Both the position numbers and the translations under genes were made by a program. From assembly GCF_050947335.1 (NCBI RefSeq), contig NC_134983.1, forward strand, positions 7,812,001-7,876,000: DNA of 64,000 nucleotides, in the 5' to 3' direction. The stretch's first letter is position 1. Every line of letters begins with the position of its first letter. The DNA is from Megachile rotundata. Taxonomy: Eukaryota > Arthropoda > Insecta > Hymenoptera > Megachilidae. Positions 37,518-48,210 of the stretch are shown one piece after another. The notes beneath the pieces were generated by a model that searched no databases, was not told the origin of the DNA, and worked only from the letters and a program-made list of their open reading frames with translations.

Positions 37518-40500
37518 AGTTGGTATCAAATAGCATAAAAATGCTAAATTTTATTAGATAGGTTCAATCTGTTCAAGTAAACCGTGAATACAAAGTTTTA
37601 AACTTGATGATTATTATAATAATAACACAACCAGTATTTTGTATTGTTCTGCGTTTACTTAAGAATAAGGCACAGAATGTCTTATATCCCGGTAATGAAA
37701 GTGTACTTAAATCATGAGTTGACCATTTTGCTTATAGAGCAGTTAATCGTGTAATAATTATTAGATAATAATGTTTAGCTAACATATTGTCAACAGAGCA
37801 TTATGGTTTTTATCTATCGTATAAATACATATTTTGTATTTTTCGTATGTTTTAATAACGCGCCAACGACGGATGACAAATTTTGTATGCTCCAGCATAC
37901 ATTTCCTTTTTTCTGTCACGAAGAACGCGTGTGACAATCTTTCTTTTTGTAAATAAATTTTGTTTGAAAACATTTGTTTCGAAATTATGTTCTGTTTTGT
38001 AGAAATTCTTATATGTATATTCGATTTTTATAAAGTTGACGGTTATTTGTTGCAAAATTTTACAATATTCTGTTGTATCAAACCAGTTTCGCAATCAAGT
38101 AACGCATCTGTTATTCAGGCTATACGTATGGAGTAAATAACTGCCGTTACACAGAAATACATATTTTTAATATGTAATTCATTATTTCCATACAGAAAAA
38201 TTTTTATTAAATTTTAATAAATATGATTTGTAATAAAAAGATTATTACAATTGTTGAAAGTTGTGCAGTCACACAAATTGTTGCACAGAATCTTGAATTG
38301 TTTGACGACAGCATGCAGTTCTTTTAGTAAATAATTTTATTATCTATGTGTGGATTATTTACTTGAAAGTAAAATTAAAATGAAATCAACATTCCTCGCG
38401 CATGGCATGAACCACAGACAATCCGCTTGATTGTAAAATATTTAAATTGATATACATTCGATTTATTATATTAATGGAAAAGAGTGATTTTTGAATATAA
38501 ATGTAAAATTACATTTACAATATTCGAAAAGTAAAAATTTTCTTAAAGTACATAAAGTGTATTAAAAAAAAGAACGAACAAATACTTTATTTTGGATTTG
38601 AAATATTTGTTTGAAATGTTATAAAAAAAATACTGTTTTAATTATAAGGTTGTGCAATTTGTAAATCTAAATACTTATAAATTTGTTTGTTTTTCTTTAA
38701 GTAAATCAGTTGTAGAATGGAGCCAAAGTCTCGTGTTTAAAAGAAAGAATACTCATCTCTGTCGTTGGTATTATGAGACTGTCATATCAACATTTTATTC
38801 TGTTTATTAAAGCAGCAGTTAAGTTTCTCTTGATTCATTAAGAAGAATGTTGCAATATGCAATACTTGATCTGTAATGTAACTTATAAGAATCGTCTTCC
38901 CATCTTTATATTAGATTTCTTTATATAAAAGTCGTTCTTTGTTGTACACAGTGTATTCATTAAATGCGATAAAGAACATAACTTCCATCGGTTACATTAA
39001 AAAATGCATATTTCTCAAGTGCAGTTCAAAAATGAAAACAGAATTTAAATATAAACGAAGTATTGAATTTATCATTTAATAAAATGTTAAGTTAATAACG
39101 ATCGATAATTATTAATAAATTTTTATATATTTTTTAAAGATAACAATTTTTAATGTAACGTTTTGTGTTTTGTTTTAATGAGACACTGTGTGAGCATAAA
39201 TATGGTATGCATAGTAGAGCACTTTATTTGTAAAAAATTTTTCCTACGAAATATCAGACATTTACTGTATACATTTAAAGAAAAAATAGTAATTTAATAG
39301 CCATCAAATATACAGTTTACTTTCTAAATATTTCAATTTTTATATATGCTGGGGAACAATTTTTTAAAATAATGATGCGATTCAAATTAAATATATTTAT
39401 AAAATACAGATAGAGTGTAATTGTATATCGTTATTATACACGTGAATCCTTCTTTTTAGGTCTCCAAGCTTTCTTAATCCAAGAAAACTTTATCAAACAA
39501 TTTTTGCTACTTATTTGATAAATGAAAAGGATCTAAATATAAATATACATTTGGCAGGTCAACTTTTCTAATGCCAAATTAGATAATATGTAATAACTTA
39601 CTAAGCAAAAACTTTAAAATAAATTGCTTTGCTACTGCTATTGTAATTATTTAAAAAAAGAAGAATGTATTACGCTGAAAGATATACAAGATTTTGAAAT
39701 GGGTATGCGAACCATGGAATTTAAAATTAAATTTCTAGCAATGGTTTATGAGAAATTCTTCTGTTGAAAGAAGTATTACTAGACAGTAATTAATGAAGTA
39801 TTATAAAAAATGAAATATTTGTGCCTTCAATAAAATTTAGTATTTTAATCCTTTTGTAATTTGTGATGCAACATAGAAACAAGAAAAACTAAATACAAAA
39901 AGCGAATAAAAACAATGTAAATACGTATATAAAATTAATAATTGACAGTCTGATTAAGATTAATAATAAATAAGGAGTCTGCGAAAACTTTATCAAACCT
40001 CCAAGCATAAATTCCACATATTTTTCTTCAATAACATAAGTTTCAAGCTCACGAAAAAGAGGAAGCAAATTTTTTATTAAAAAACATCGACTAATTCTTC
40101 CAATTTCTGCGTTTCACTTATTAATGAATTTAATCTACCAAATAACAAACAGTATCAAACCGAAAAGTATAATTATTTTTAAACACCCTTACAGTGTGTA
40201 TTATGAATATCTATTCAAAACTGACCGCATAATTTTTTTTTTATTACATATTAAATGAACAATCAAATAACGATGACAGAAGCAGGAATTAAGTAATATT
40301 TATATTTTATAGCTGCAAAAGAATTCACTAAGCAATATTTAGTTGCTTTCACTTTTAATTGGTGCTGTTTCATAATTAGACAAGGATTATTATACTTTTC
40401 GTTATATCATGATTGTAACTTAATTCGTCAAGAAATTGTTAACAAGAAACGAGTGAAATTTATCTTAAATTAATACGGTACCAATTGAAATATAAGGAAA

Positions 40501-40614
40501 TGCAAAGTAAACATTGTTGTAAATACAAAGATGCAGAATAATATCTTTTGTAATGAATGCATGAAAGATGGATGAGAAAGAGAAAAAGATTACGATCGCC
40601 AGATCAAATGAACG
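37518..40614. other. AT-rich intergenic DNA, no gene seen
   Basis: Very AT-rich sequence with several AATAAA words, so parts could be an extended Hr39 3' UTR. No coding frame with splice context, RNA gene or repeat array was recognised. Confidence 0.35.
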
Positions 40615-40705
40615 TGTGATAAAGAAAGAAAGAAGGAAAAGAAAAGAGAGAAAGAGAAAGTGCGCATAAAGTGAGGGAGAGAGAGAGGAAGAGAGAGAAT
40701 CTATA
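40615..40705. repeat. purine-rich (GAAA/GA)n tract
   Basis: AAAGAAAGAAAGAAGGAAAAG followed by GAGAGAAAGAGAAAG and GAGAGAGAGGAAGAGAGAG. A nearly pure purine run of about 80 bases, able in principle to form triplex DNA. Non-coding. Confidence 0.8.
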
Positions 40706-41632
40706 ACTATAGATAATATCGACTTAAACGGAAGAGCACAAAATAAGTTTATAAAGATGTTGATATTTAACTTGTTAAAAAAAAATAACTAATCTATGTT
40801 TGATAAAGAAAAGAAAAAAAAACGTTTACAGGATGTTTATTGTTTGACTAAATGAATTTTGTTGCGCTATTGCAACGATTTCAGTTCAAATGGTCTTATC
40901 AAATTGACGATCGATCGGAAATTTGATAACAATACGCTCATTATTTTCGTACATATGATTAGAAAGCAATTTATGGTAGACCATAATGTCACTCTAACGT
41001 GTATATCTAATTTTCTCATCGATTTCAAGCAAAAAATTTTTTATTTCGAATAGATGAGAATTCGATGTGAAGAGGTAATGTTACGGTGATTTTTACGGTT
41101 TAGTATAAATTGACTTTAAGGGTCCATTTACACAGAGACACCATCACATTTATGTACAAGCATGGTTCCTGCTGAATTATGACACGATGGAAAATGTTAA
41201 GCAACATTGGAATAAAATTTTATGATAAAAAATATGTTATACATTTTAAACATGAGTATGGCCAAGAAAGCACTTCCTCCGTCCAAAACAAATTGAATTC
41301 TCTTTACCACTCCAATGGAAAATAAAATGTTGCTCTTGGAAAAGTTTGAAAATGAAATAAAGTGGTTTTATTATAGATATTGTATAAAATCCGTTTATAC
41401 GATAATAACAAAATCTGATGAAATTTTCAGATTAAATTTTGTAGTCTTCCTCCTTTTCTTAAAGTTAGCTTGGTTATGCTCATGGAGTTGACCTAACCGT
41501 GACGGAAGGAAAATAAATGGATCTTTGATACGAAAAGTTTTAATCGTACTGTACAAAAAGGATAATGAATCAAAATTTTGTTGCCAATTGTGACAATATT
41601 CAAATAAAGCTGTGAAATTTGTAATATATATG
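40706..41632. other. AT-rich intergenic DNA, no gene seen
   Basis: No supported feature. Short frames lack any recognisable domain. Confidence 0.3.
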
Positions 41633-42016
41633 CAGGGTGTTTCATGAAACTGGGTTAAACTATACCTGTAAAATGGTAGAAGGACAAAAATTTCGTGGGG
41701 TAAAATTATATAGAAGTGTTTCAAACATTTCAACTACCACTATTCTTATAAAAGGAACTCAAGGTTTCTTCATTCAGCAATTGAGTTTTATTAATTTTCT
41801 CAAAAAGAGATTTTTGATGCATGTGCAAGAGATTGATTATAGTACACCCTCGTTAAACTGATATTGACAAGATTGTAACAAAAATTTGTATACTTTGAGT
41901 TGACAACATATTAGAATTGAGTTGAATATATTGTTCAACTAAATTTTAAATTTGAATTAAATTTTTTTTAATTTGAAGACTGATTTGCGATGGTTTCATG
42001 AGACATCCTGCATATC
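41633..42016. mobile_element. short TIR element (~380 bp)
   Basis: The left end GCAGGGTGTTTCATGAAAC and the right end GTTTCATGAGACATCCTGC are inverted repeats with 16 of 19 positions matching, both embedded in TAT/ATA flanks. There is no transposase frame inside. The size and GCAGGGTGTTTCATGAAAC terminus fit a non-autonomous Tc1/mariner-related MITE. Confidence 0.7.
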
Positions 42017-42734
42017 TATCAGGGAGTTTAAATACGATAGATTGTAACAATAATTAATACATACACGCCTATTGCAATTAAAAAGATCGTACCCTAGATA
42101 TAATTGAAATGCTCGCGTATATCAAACACAACAGGAAATTTGATTAAAAGAATATAAGAAAATATTGATCATCTTTTATTGTTTACGACGAACTGACTTG
42201 CATTAATTATTTTTAAAAATATTAATTTATACATTGTTGATAATACATTTTTGTTTAAATCATGTTTACACTTGAATTTTAGTGCGGGTACATTACTAGA
42301 TTATTGTAAAAAGTATATGATTAACAAATCAATCGATCGAAAAGAAAAACCAAATTGTGAAAGTATAACGACACGGATACTTCATATTCCCCACATAGAA
42401 AGATGGCTATTCAAACTACATAATTAGAGGATAGTTTTATACATATAACATGATCATTAAAAAATAAAGAAATTTTTATAAAATATTGTGTTTTGATTAG
42501 CTCCAGTGAAATTTTTGTTTCGACGGATTTTTTCAATGGCTGTTAGATCGAAGTATACGTTCACTTAGAAGAGAAATCATTTATTTATTGTTTGATTACG
42601 ATAAAATATGCTTTAATTAATAAATCGTTTCTCCATTGACATTAATTTTGATTAATTAACTGAAAAACAAGTTTCTATGCTTTCGATGAGATGTACGATT
42701 AAAGCATTATCATTTTTCATTCAAACTTTCAATT
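42017..42734. other. AT-rich intergenic DNA, no gene seen
   Basis: Nothing recognised on either strand. Confidence 0.3.
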
Positions 42735-42890
42735 TGTAATATTTAATAATAATTTCATTTATTAATAAATTCATTTCATAATATTTAATAATAAATTCAT
42801 TCATTAATAAATTCATTTCATAATATTTAATAATAAATTCATTCATTAATAAATTCATTTCATAATATTTAAAAATAAATTTAATTTGTA
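42735..42890. repeat. 42-bp tandem repeat, ~3.5 copies
   Basis: The unit includes ATTAATAAATTCATTTCATA and ATATTTAATAATAAATTCAT. Starts are at 42761, 42803 and 42845, exactly 42 bp apart, with partial copies at both ends. Made only of A, T and occasional C/G. Confidence 0.9.
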
Positions 42891-43371
42891 ATATTTTCAA
42901 TATGTTGTAATATTTCAGTTTTCAATACATTGTAATATTTCAATTTCTAATATTTTCTACACAATTTCAAAGGTACTTACCTTGAGAGATAGCGTCAGCC
43001 ATTTTGTCCCTTAACAATCGGTACCAGAGCAGCCATTTTTGCTTCCATGATTAATTATTCTCGTTCCCGCCATAAAAATAGGAAGACTATACTTCATCAG
43101 CTTTTCTTGAGAACTTTCATTTTTCACTGTAATTCAAAAATAAAATTATCAGAAAGCAATTTTAAAGTTGAAAGTTTTGCGAATCTTTACATGCTCTTTA
43201 GGTAACCAGGTATCCGGGTACCGATTTTAGAAGTGCGAAATTTCGCGAATAAACGCGTGAAGCAAATTTCAATCAAAATCATTTATTTGAATGTTAATTA
43301 AATTTTCACAAAAATATAGGAATTGTCATCCTATATTTTTGAGCGAGCGAGGCGAAGGCAAGCGAAGCTTT
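42891..43371. other. intergenic DNA, no gene seen
   Basis: AT-rich with one GC-richer patch (GGTAACCAGGTATCCGGGTAC near 43201) and, at about 43311-43340, a small hairpin ATATAGGAATTG..CATCCTATAT. A GAGCGAGCGAGGCGAAGGC run lies at about 43341-43365. No gene. Confidence 0.35.
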
Positions 43372-43571
43372 TATACTTGACTTTGCAACTTCTTTGTCCG
43401 CGTTTTTCTTTTGCACAACTCGACCAATTCTCATCAAATTTTGCACGCACATGCGTATGCACATCCAGATGGACATAGAAAAAAAATTTTAAATCGGACT
43501 TGCCACGGAGGAATAATCATCGAAAAACCCGATCCTCATAGACTTTAATGTAAAAATTGAATTTGCTCGCG
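43372..43571. repeat. dispersed block X-Y (left copy)
   Basis: Block X (about 43372-43435: ACTTGACTTTGCAACTTC..CCAATTC) is followed by block Y (43504-43571: CACGGAGGAATAATCATCGA..TTGCTCGCG). Diverged copies occur at 45879-46010 in the order Y then X. Same strand, swapped order, so the pair behaves like two cuts of one tandem array or a circular permutation. Non-coding. Confidence 0.7.
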
Positions 43572-43937
43572 CTTGGAATTTTCGTTATTGCGAATATTGC
43601 AAAACACTCACCGTTAGATATTCAAACATACATTTTAAAAACACTATTTCAGAATAAATATACAGTTTTATACATATATCTTCGTTCAAAAAATATTCTT
43701 GGACATATTGAGACCAACTTGAGCCGTCCAGGTTTAAGGGGTAAAAATATTTAACTCTGGGCTGAAATACACTCCTGGAAATCAACGGTCAATTTTGAAC
43801 TTTGAGCCCATGCGCAGTAGCAAACCGTTACAAATAGTGCAGTATATGGGCTAAAAAATTGGCGTCCATCTAGCGGCGAAACGGGTGAACTAAGCCTAAG
43901 AAATGAGGGTCTGAACGCGCATACAAGGAAAATAGAA
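43572..43937. other. spacer between block Y and the palindrome
   Basis: Holds no gene. It contains one copy of the CATCTAGCGG word at 43867-43876 (GGCGTCCATCTAGCGGCGA), about 219 bp before the first copy inside the palindrome arm, so the ~200-bp module extends to the left of the paired region. Confidence 0.4.
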
Positions 43938-45274
43938 AAATGAATATTTCGGCACTTTGGCGACGTACTATGGTTCCTGGGGCATTTAGAAACAAATATC
44001 TATTAGGATTTCATGCGATTTGATGCGTAATAAAGCCAGAAAATCAATTTTTGTCGAACTCGGTCTAAAACGGTACAGGTGGCGTCATCTAGCGGCGAGC
44101 GGCGGAACTACGAAAAACTAAAATCTCGATTTTCTCGAAAATTAGGGACTTTTCCGAAATTCTGAGATATACAAATTGTTCCTTGTCGCCTACGGAATCG
44201 AACGAATCTAATTATAGCCTGCTAGGACCATTATTAAAGAAAATAGAAAAATAGTCCATTTCATGGACTAAAAAATTGCCGTCCATCTAGCGGTGAAAGT
44301 TGGAACTACAAAAATAGAAAATTTCGATTTTCTCGAAAACCAGCGAATTTTAAGTACTTTTGAGGGTCAGAAAGTGTTATGTGATCGCATTAGAAGCAAA
44401 ATAAAGCAATAAAAGTTTCCTGAAAGCTTTAATTAAGAAAATAAAAAAAATGCCATTTTATGGAGAAAATTTGTGGCGCCATCTAGCGGTGACACTGCGA
44501 ACTAGACCGAAAAACCGTATGCCCGTACACGCGTTAAGGAAAATTATAAAAAGTAATATTTCGCAACTTTGAAGACGTAGTATGCTACTTTTGACATTCT
44601 AAAGCAATATTTGTTGAATAAGTTATTCATTTTTTTGCCTATTAAGTTCAGAAAATCAATTTTTATTTGATCCCTTTACTGCGTGCCGGACATACGGTTT
44701 TTCGGATTAGTTTGCAGTTTCGCCGCTAGATGGCGCCACAAATTTTCTCCATAAAATGACATTTCTTTTATTTTCTTTATTAAAGCTTTCAGGAAACTTT
44801 TATTGCATTATTTGGCTTCTAATGCGATCACATAACACTTTCTGAGCCTCAGAAGTGCTCAAAGTTCGCTAATTTTCGAGAAAATCGAAATTTTCTATTT
44901 TTGTAGTTCCAACTTTCACCGCTAGGTGGACGGCAATTTTTTAGTCCATGAAATGGACTATTTTTCTATTTTCTTTAATAATGGTCCTAGCAGGCTATAA
45001 TTATATTCGTTCGATTCCGTAGGCGACAAGGAACAATTTGTATATCTCAGAATTTCGGAAAAGTCCCTAATTTTCGAGAAAATCGAGATTTTAGTTTTTC
45101 GTAGTTCCGCCGCTCGCCGCTAGATGGCGCCACCTGTACCGTTTTGGACCGAATTCGACAAAAATTCATTTCCTGGCTTTATTATGCATCAAAACGCATC
45201 AAACCCTAATAGAAATTTGTTTCTAAATGCCTTAGGAACCATACTACGTCGCCAAAGTGCCGAAATATTGCACT
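43938..45274. repeat. 1.3-kb gapless palindrome with ~200-bp CATCTAGCGG modules
   Basis: Paired positions sum to 89212 throughout: 43950/45262, 44086/45126, 44284/44928, 44480/44732. The two arms (about 43938-44540 and 44675-45274) are therefore inverted copies with no net indel around a centre at 44606 and a loop of about 130 bp. Within each arm CATCTAGCGG recurs every ~200 bp (44086, 44284, 44480; reverse at 44723, 44919 with one mismatch, 45117), each time followed by the same kind of text (AACTACAAAAA.., GATTTTCTCGAAAA). No protein frame. It could be a foldback element or palindromic satellite. The repeated word resembles the core of the CTCF site. Confidence 0.85.
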
Positions 45275-45339
45275 TTGCATGCGCAGAAGAGTTGACATAG
45301 GCGGCTCAAGTACATATCGGAATGCTGACACAAAATAAT

Positions 45340-45860
45340 TAATTACTCATTACCCGAACGTTATTTATGAACTTTTATTATCGAACCATGTAAATAATGC
45401 ATTGCTAACCATTCTTCAATCATAAAAGTGCACAAGATATATCCACAAAACGTGTAATTAATTATTCAAAATGACCTCGTGTATACCGCTTGTCACCGTG
45501 GCTGGCCTTAGGTTATTAGTTAATAACTAATTAATTTCATTAAAAATTTGAACAAATATGATACGAGAAAGTAGCTGAGGGATCACTGAACATTCTTTTA
45601 TAATAAAAGTGCATAAACTGTGTTTAGAAAATGTGTTGTTAATTATTTCATATTAGCTGATGCGGACGATGTATTCCGCCGACTTCGTGTTGGATATTAA
45701 TTAATAACTAATTATTTACAATAAAAATGTGAACGTATGTGATATGAGAAAGTAGCTAGGAAATCACTGAACATTTTTTAATCATAAAAGTTCATAGACT
45801 GTGCTCAGAAAGTGAGTAATTAACGATTTTGCATACTCAATATCGTGTATATTCCTCCTG
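45340..45860. repeat. ~181-bp tandem repeat, nearly three copies
   Basis: ATAAAAGTGCAC (about 45422), ATAAAAGTGCATAAACTGTG (about 45603) and ATAAAAGTTCATAGACTGTG (about 45784) are spaced about 181 bp. Each is preceded by GATCACTGAACATT-like text and followed by ATTAATTATT and GTTATTAGTTAATAACTAA-like text. Copies are moderately diverged. The period is near nucleosome-plus-linker length, like many satellites. Confidence 0.75.
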
Positions 45861-45878
45861 CGCGCCGCCCGCGCATGT

Positions 45879-46010
45879 CACGGAGGAATAATCACCGAAA
45901 AACGATATCTCCGTAGACTCTAATGCAAAATTGAATTTGTTCGCGTTTGTGTACTTGACTTTTCAACTTTTTTGTCTACGTTTTCCTTTTACACCATTCA
46001 ACCAATTCAA
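45879..46010. repeat. dispersed block Y-X (right copy)
   Basis: Block Y (45879-45945: CACGGAGGAATAATCACCGA..TTGTTCGCG) is followed at once by block X (45950-46010: ACTTGACTTTTCAACTTTTT..CCAATTC). Both are in the same orientation as the copies at 43372-43571, but the order is reversed and the spacer between them is gone. Confidence 0.7.
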
Positions 46011-47540
46011 CCGGATGACACGGTTGAATATTTTTGCTTTAGCGTGAAAACTCGCTCGCTCAACACTGTTAGATTAGGCGTGGAGCGCCTCAATCAAACA
46101 GACCTAGTATAATCAATTTATGATTTCATAAAAGTAACTAATTTTATCGAAATTGATTCTGCCTCTTATTTTAACACTCGTTCTTGAGTGAATGTTTAAT
46201 TACCGAATAAATAGTGAATGATTTTGTTTTTTTAAATAATATTGAATACGACCAAGCGACAATACCTTTAAACACTTCTTCACAAATGCAAACAGAACTC
46301 TTCATGTCCAACGGCTTTAATAACAGGTCTCTTTTTAACACACGGCACTTGACTGACTGATGATCACCATATCTCCTATGACGACACATCCGATTTAATG
46401 TCCGCCAAAAGTGCATTTTGGCGCGTAAAAAATCCCATTCTCTCGTGGGACGTGCAACAATTGAATAAATGCGCGATTATATTTTGTATTAATAATAAAT
46501 AATTATAAATAATAAATATTATAAATAATAAACTATAAAATTCAAGTGCAGAATTCAATTCATTTTTGCCTTTTCACGTCGAAAGAGTAGGGTTCTGTAA
46601 AATACAGAGAAGAACTCTACATTTCCGGCTTATGTGGTGCCACTTTGCGGTAGAATGTAAGAACTAAATAAACTACAGTTTCAAAAGTGTGTACTTCACT
46701 CTGTTCGCCGAAGAGATGGCACCACATGTTCAATTTTTGAAAAAATTCAAATAATGATTACATTGGTTTAATTACCTTCCAAATGCATCAAATTACATCG
46801 CAGAACAAGAATAATTAAGTTAGCGTTCCAAATCCATGCAAATCCTCTCCTAACTTAATCTAAACCTAATCTAACACGAAACACTTGCAAAAATTCCAGA
46901 ATCTTCCAGAATTTCTTCTCTGCAGTAATTTTTGGATAAAATACCGGTAGATTAGTGTTCCTAATTCATTCTAACACTTTTCTAATCTAACTCAAGCCTA
47001 ATTTAACGCGAAATACATCATTAATGTATAAATTATTAATTTTGAACCTAATCTAACTCACAAAGTAGAGTCTACCTAACACTCAATTTTATTTGGAGAA
47101 CAGGCTACCGAACGAGTAATTTTCGTTCGTTGTGCGCATCTTGTTCTGCAAATTTTATAACACGCATGCGCATTTATGATATTTCTAAGACCGAACAATC
47201 CATCTAGTGGTCCTTTATTTTGTATATCTTCTTCATTCTAAGAATTGAACTCTAGGTACATACATTTTGTCTACTGTATAAATGAAAAATGTATCACGTT
47301 GTGGCAGCACAGATTGTAGAAGCTTTCTCAGCTCAGTTGAGCTGCGCGAAACGGTTCCATTCTTCCATGAAATTGTATACATTCTTACATATATGCACTA
47401 AGTAGCATGGTCCTATTTTTACCCAACGACGGTATTTTTATCCAATCTGTGAAATAAACAGCTTAAAATAAACGATGAACAATCTAGTAACGTCTGGGCA
47501 GTTCTATGTCTTTTTTAATACGATGTGGAAGCGGCACCAG
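46011..47540. other. intergenic DNA upstream of unc-45, no gene seen
   Basis: AT-rich sequence with several repeats of the type CTAATCTAACxCxAA (about 46850-47050). A single CCATCTAGTGG occurs near 47200, related to the palindrome motif. Short minus-strand frames at about 46170-46560 have no recognisable domain. Confidence 0.35.
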
Positions 47541-47650
47541 TCTCAGTATCGCGTTGCAGTTTTTGGGAAGAGCTGCTGTTAACCTACATTCAGCGAGTGA
47601 ATCTTCAATACGTTTAAGAATTTGATACAATAAATAATAATCATTGTTTA
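47541..47650 (+). promoter_or_regulatory. unc-45: putative promoter and 5' UTR exon of unc-45
   Basis: TCAGTA at 47543-47548 matches the arthropod initiator (TCAGTY-like). About 105 nt later there is a strong donor, GTTTA|GTAAGT, at 47650/47651. The acceptor before the unc-45 start, TTATTACAG, ends at 48185. A short untranslated exon with a 535-bp intron is the simplest reading. No TATA box at the expected distance. The exact start is inferred. Confidence 0.45.
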
Positions 47651-48210
47651 GTAAGTATTTTATTAATATTGTTCATAATCTTTTTAAGTAATTTAAATCA
47701 TTAATTTAAAGAGCATGTTTATTTAATGCTTAACATGAATTAATTCAGATATACAGATACTCCAGTTTTTTCTCAGTAAACTGTGATGATTTAATTTATG
47801 TGTAAAAATAAACAAATGTCTTACAAAATTTATTAGTAAATGATTAATTTTTTAACTATTTTATTTTATTAATTTTGAACTGTTTTATTTTGTGTTAGAA
47901 AAAACATTTTCTTGCAAAGAATAGGTTGATATCTGTTCAGTGGAATACCTCAAATTTATCATAAAATGTTAATGCCTATTTCATGCATACAGGATATTTT
48001 TGTAATTTTGTATTAAAGTATTATTGACAAACTTTACATATTATTATTTTCTAACTATTATCTATAGATTAAGCTCTTGAAGTGCATGAAAAAAAATAAG
48101 ATACCTTATATAGTTTAACATTGAAGTTATAAAATGTATTATTTTGTATAATGCATGTCTGTTTAAAATTTGTTCTTTATTACAGATATTTTTGAGTTAA
48201 AAAGTTCATC

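Noticed and set aside
37135..37536. 133-codon minus-strand frame rich in Leu and Ser
   Set aside because: It translates the (GA)n microsatellite. Low complexity only.
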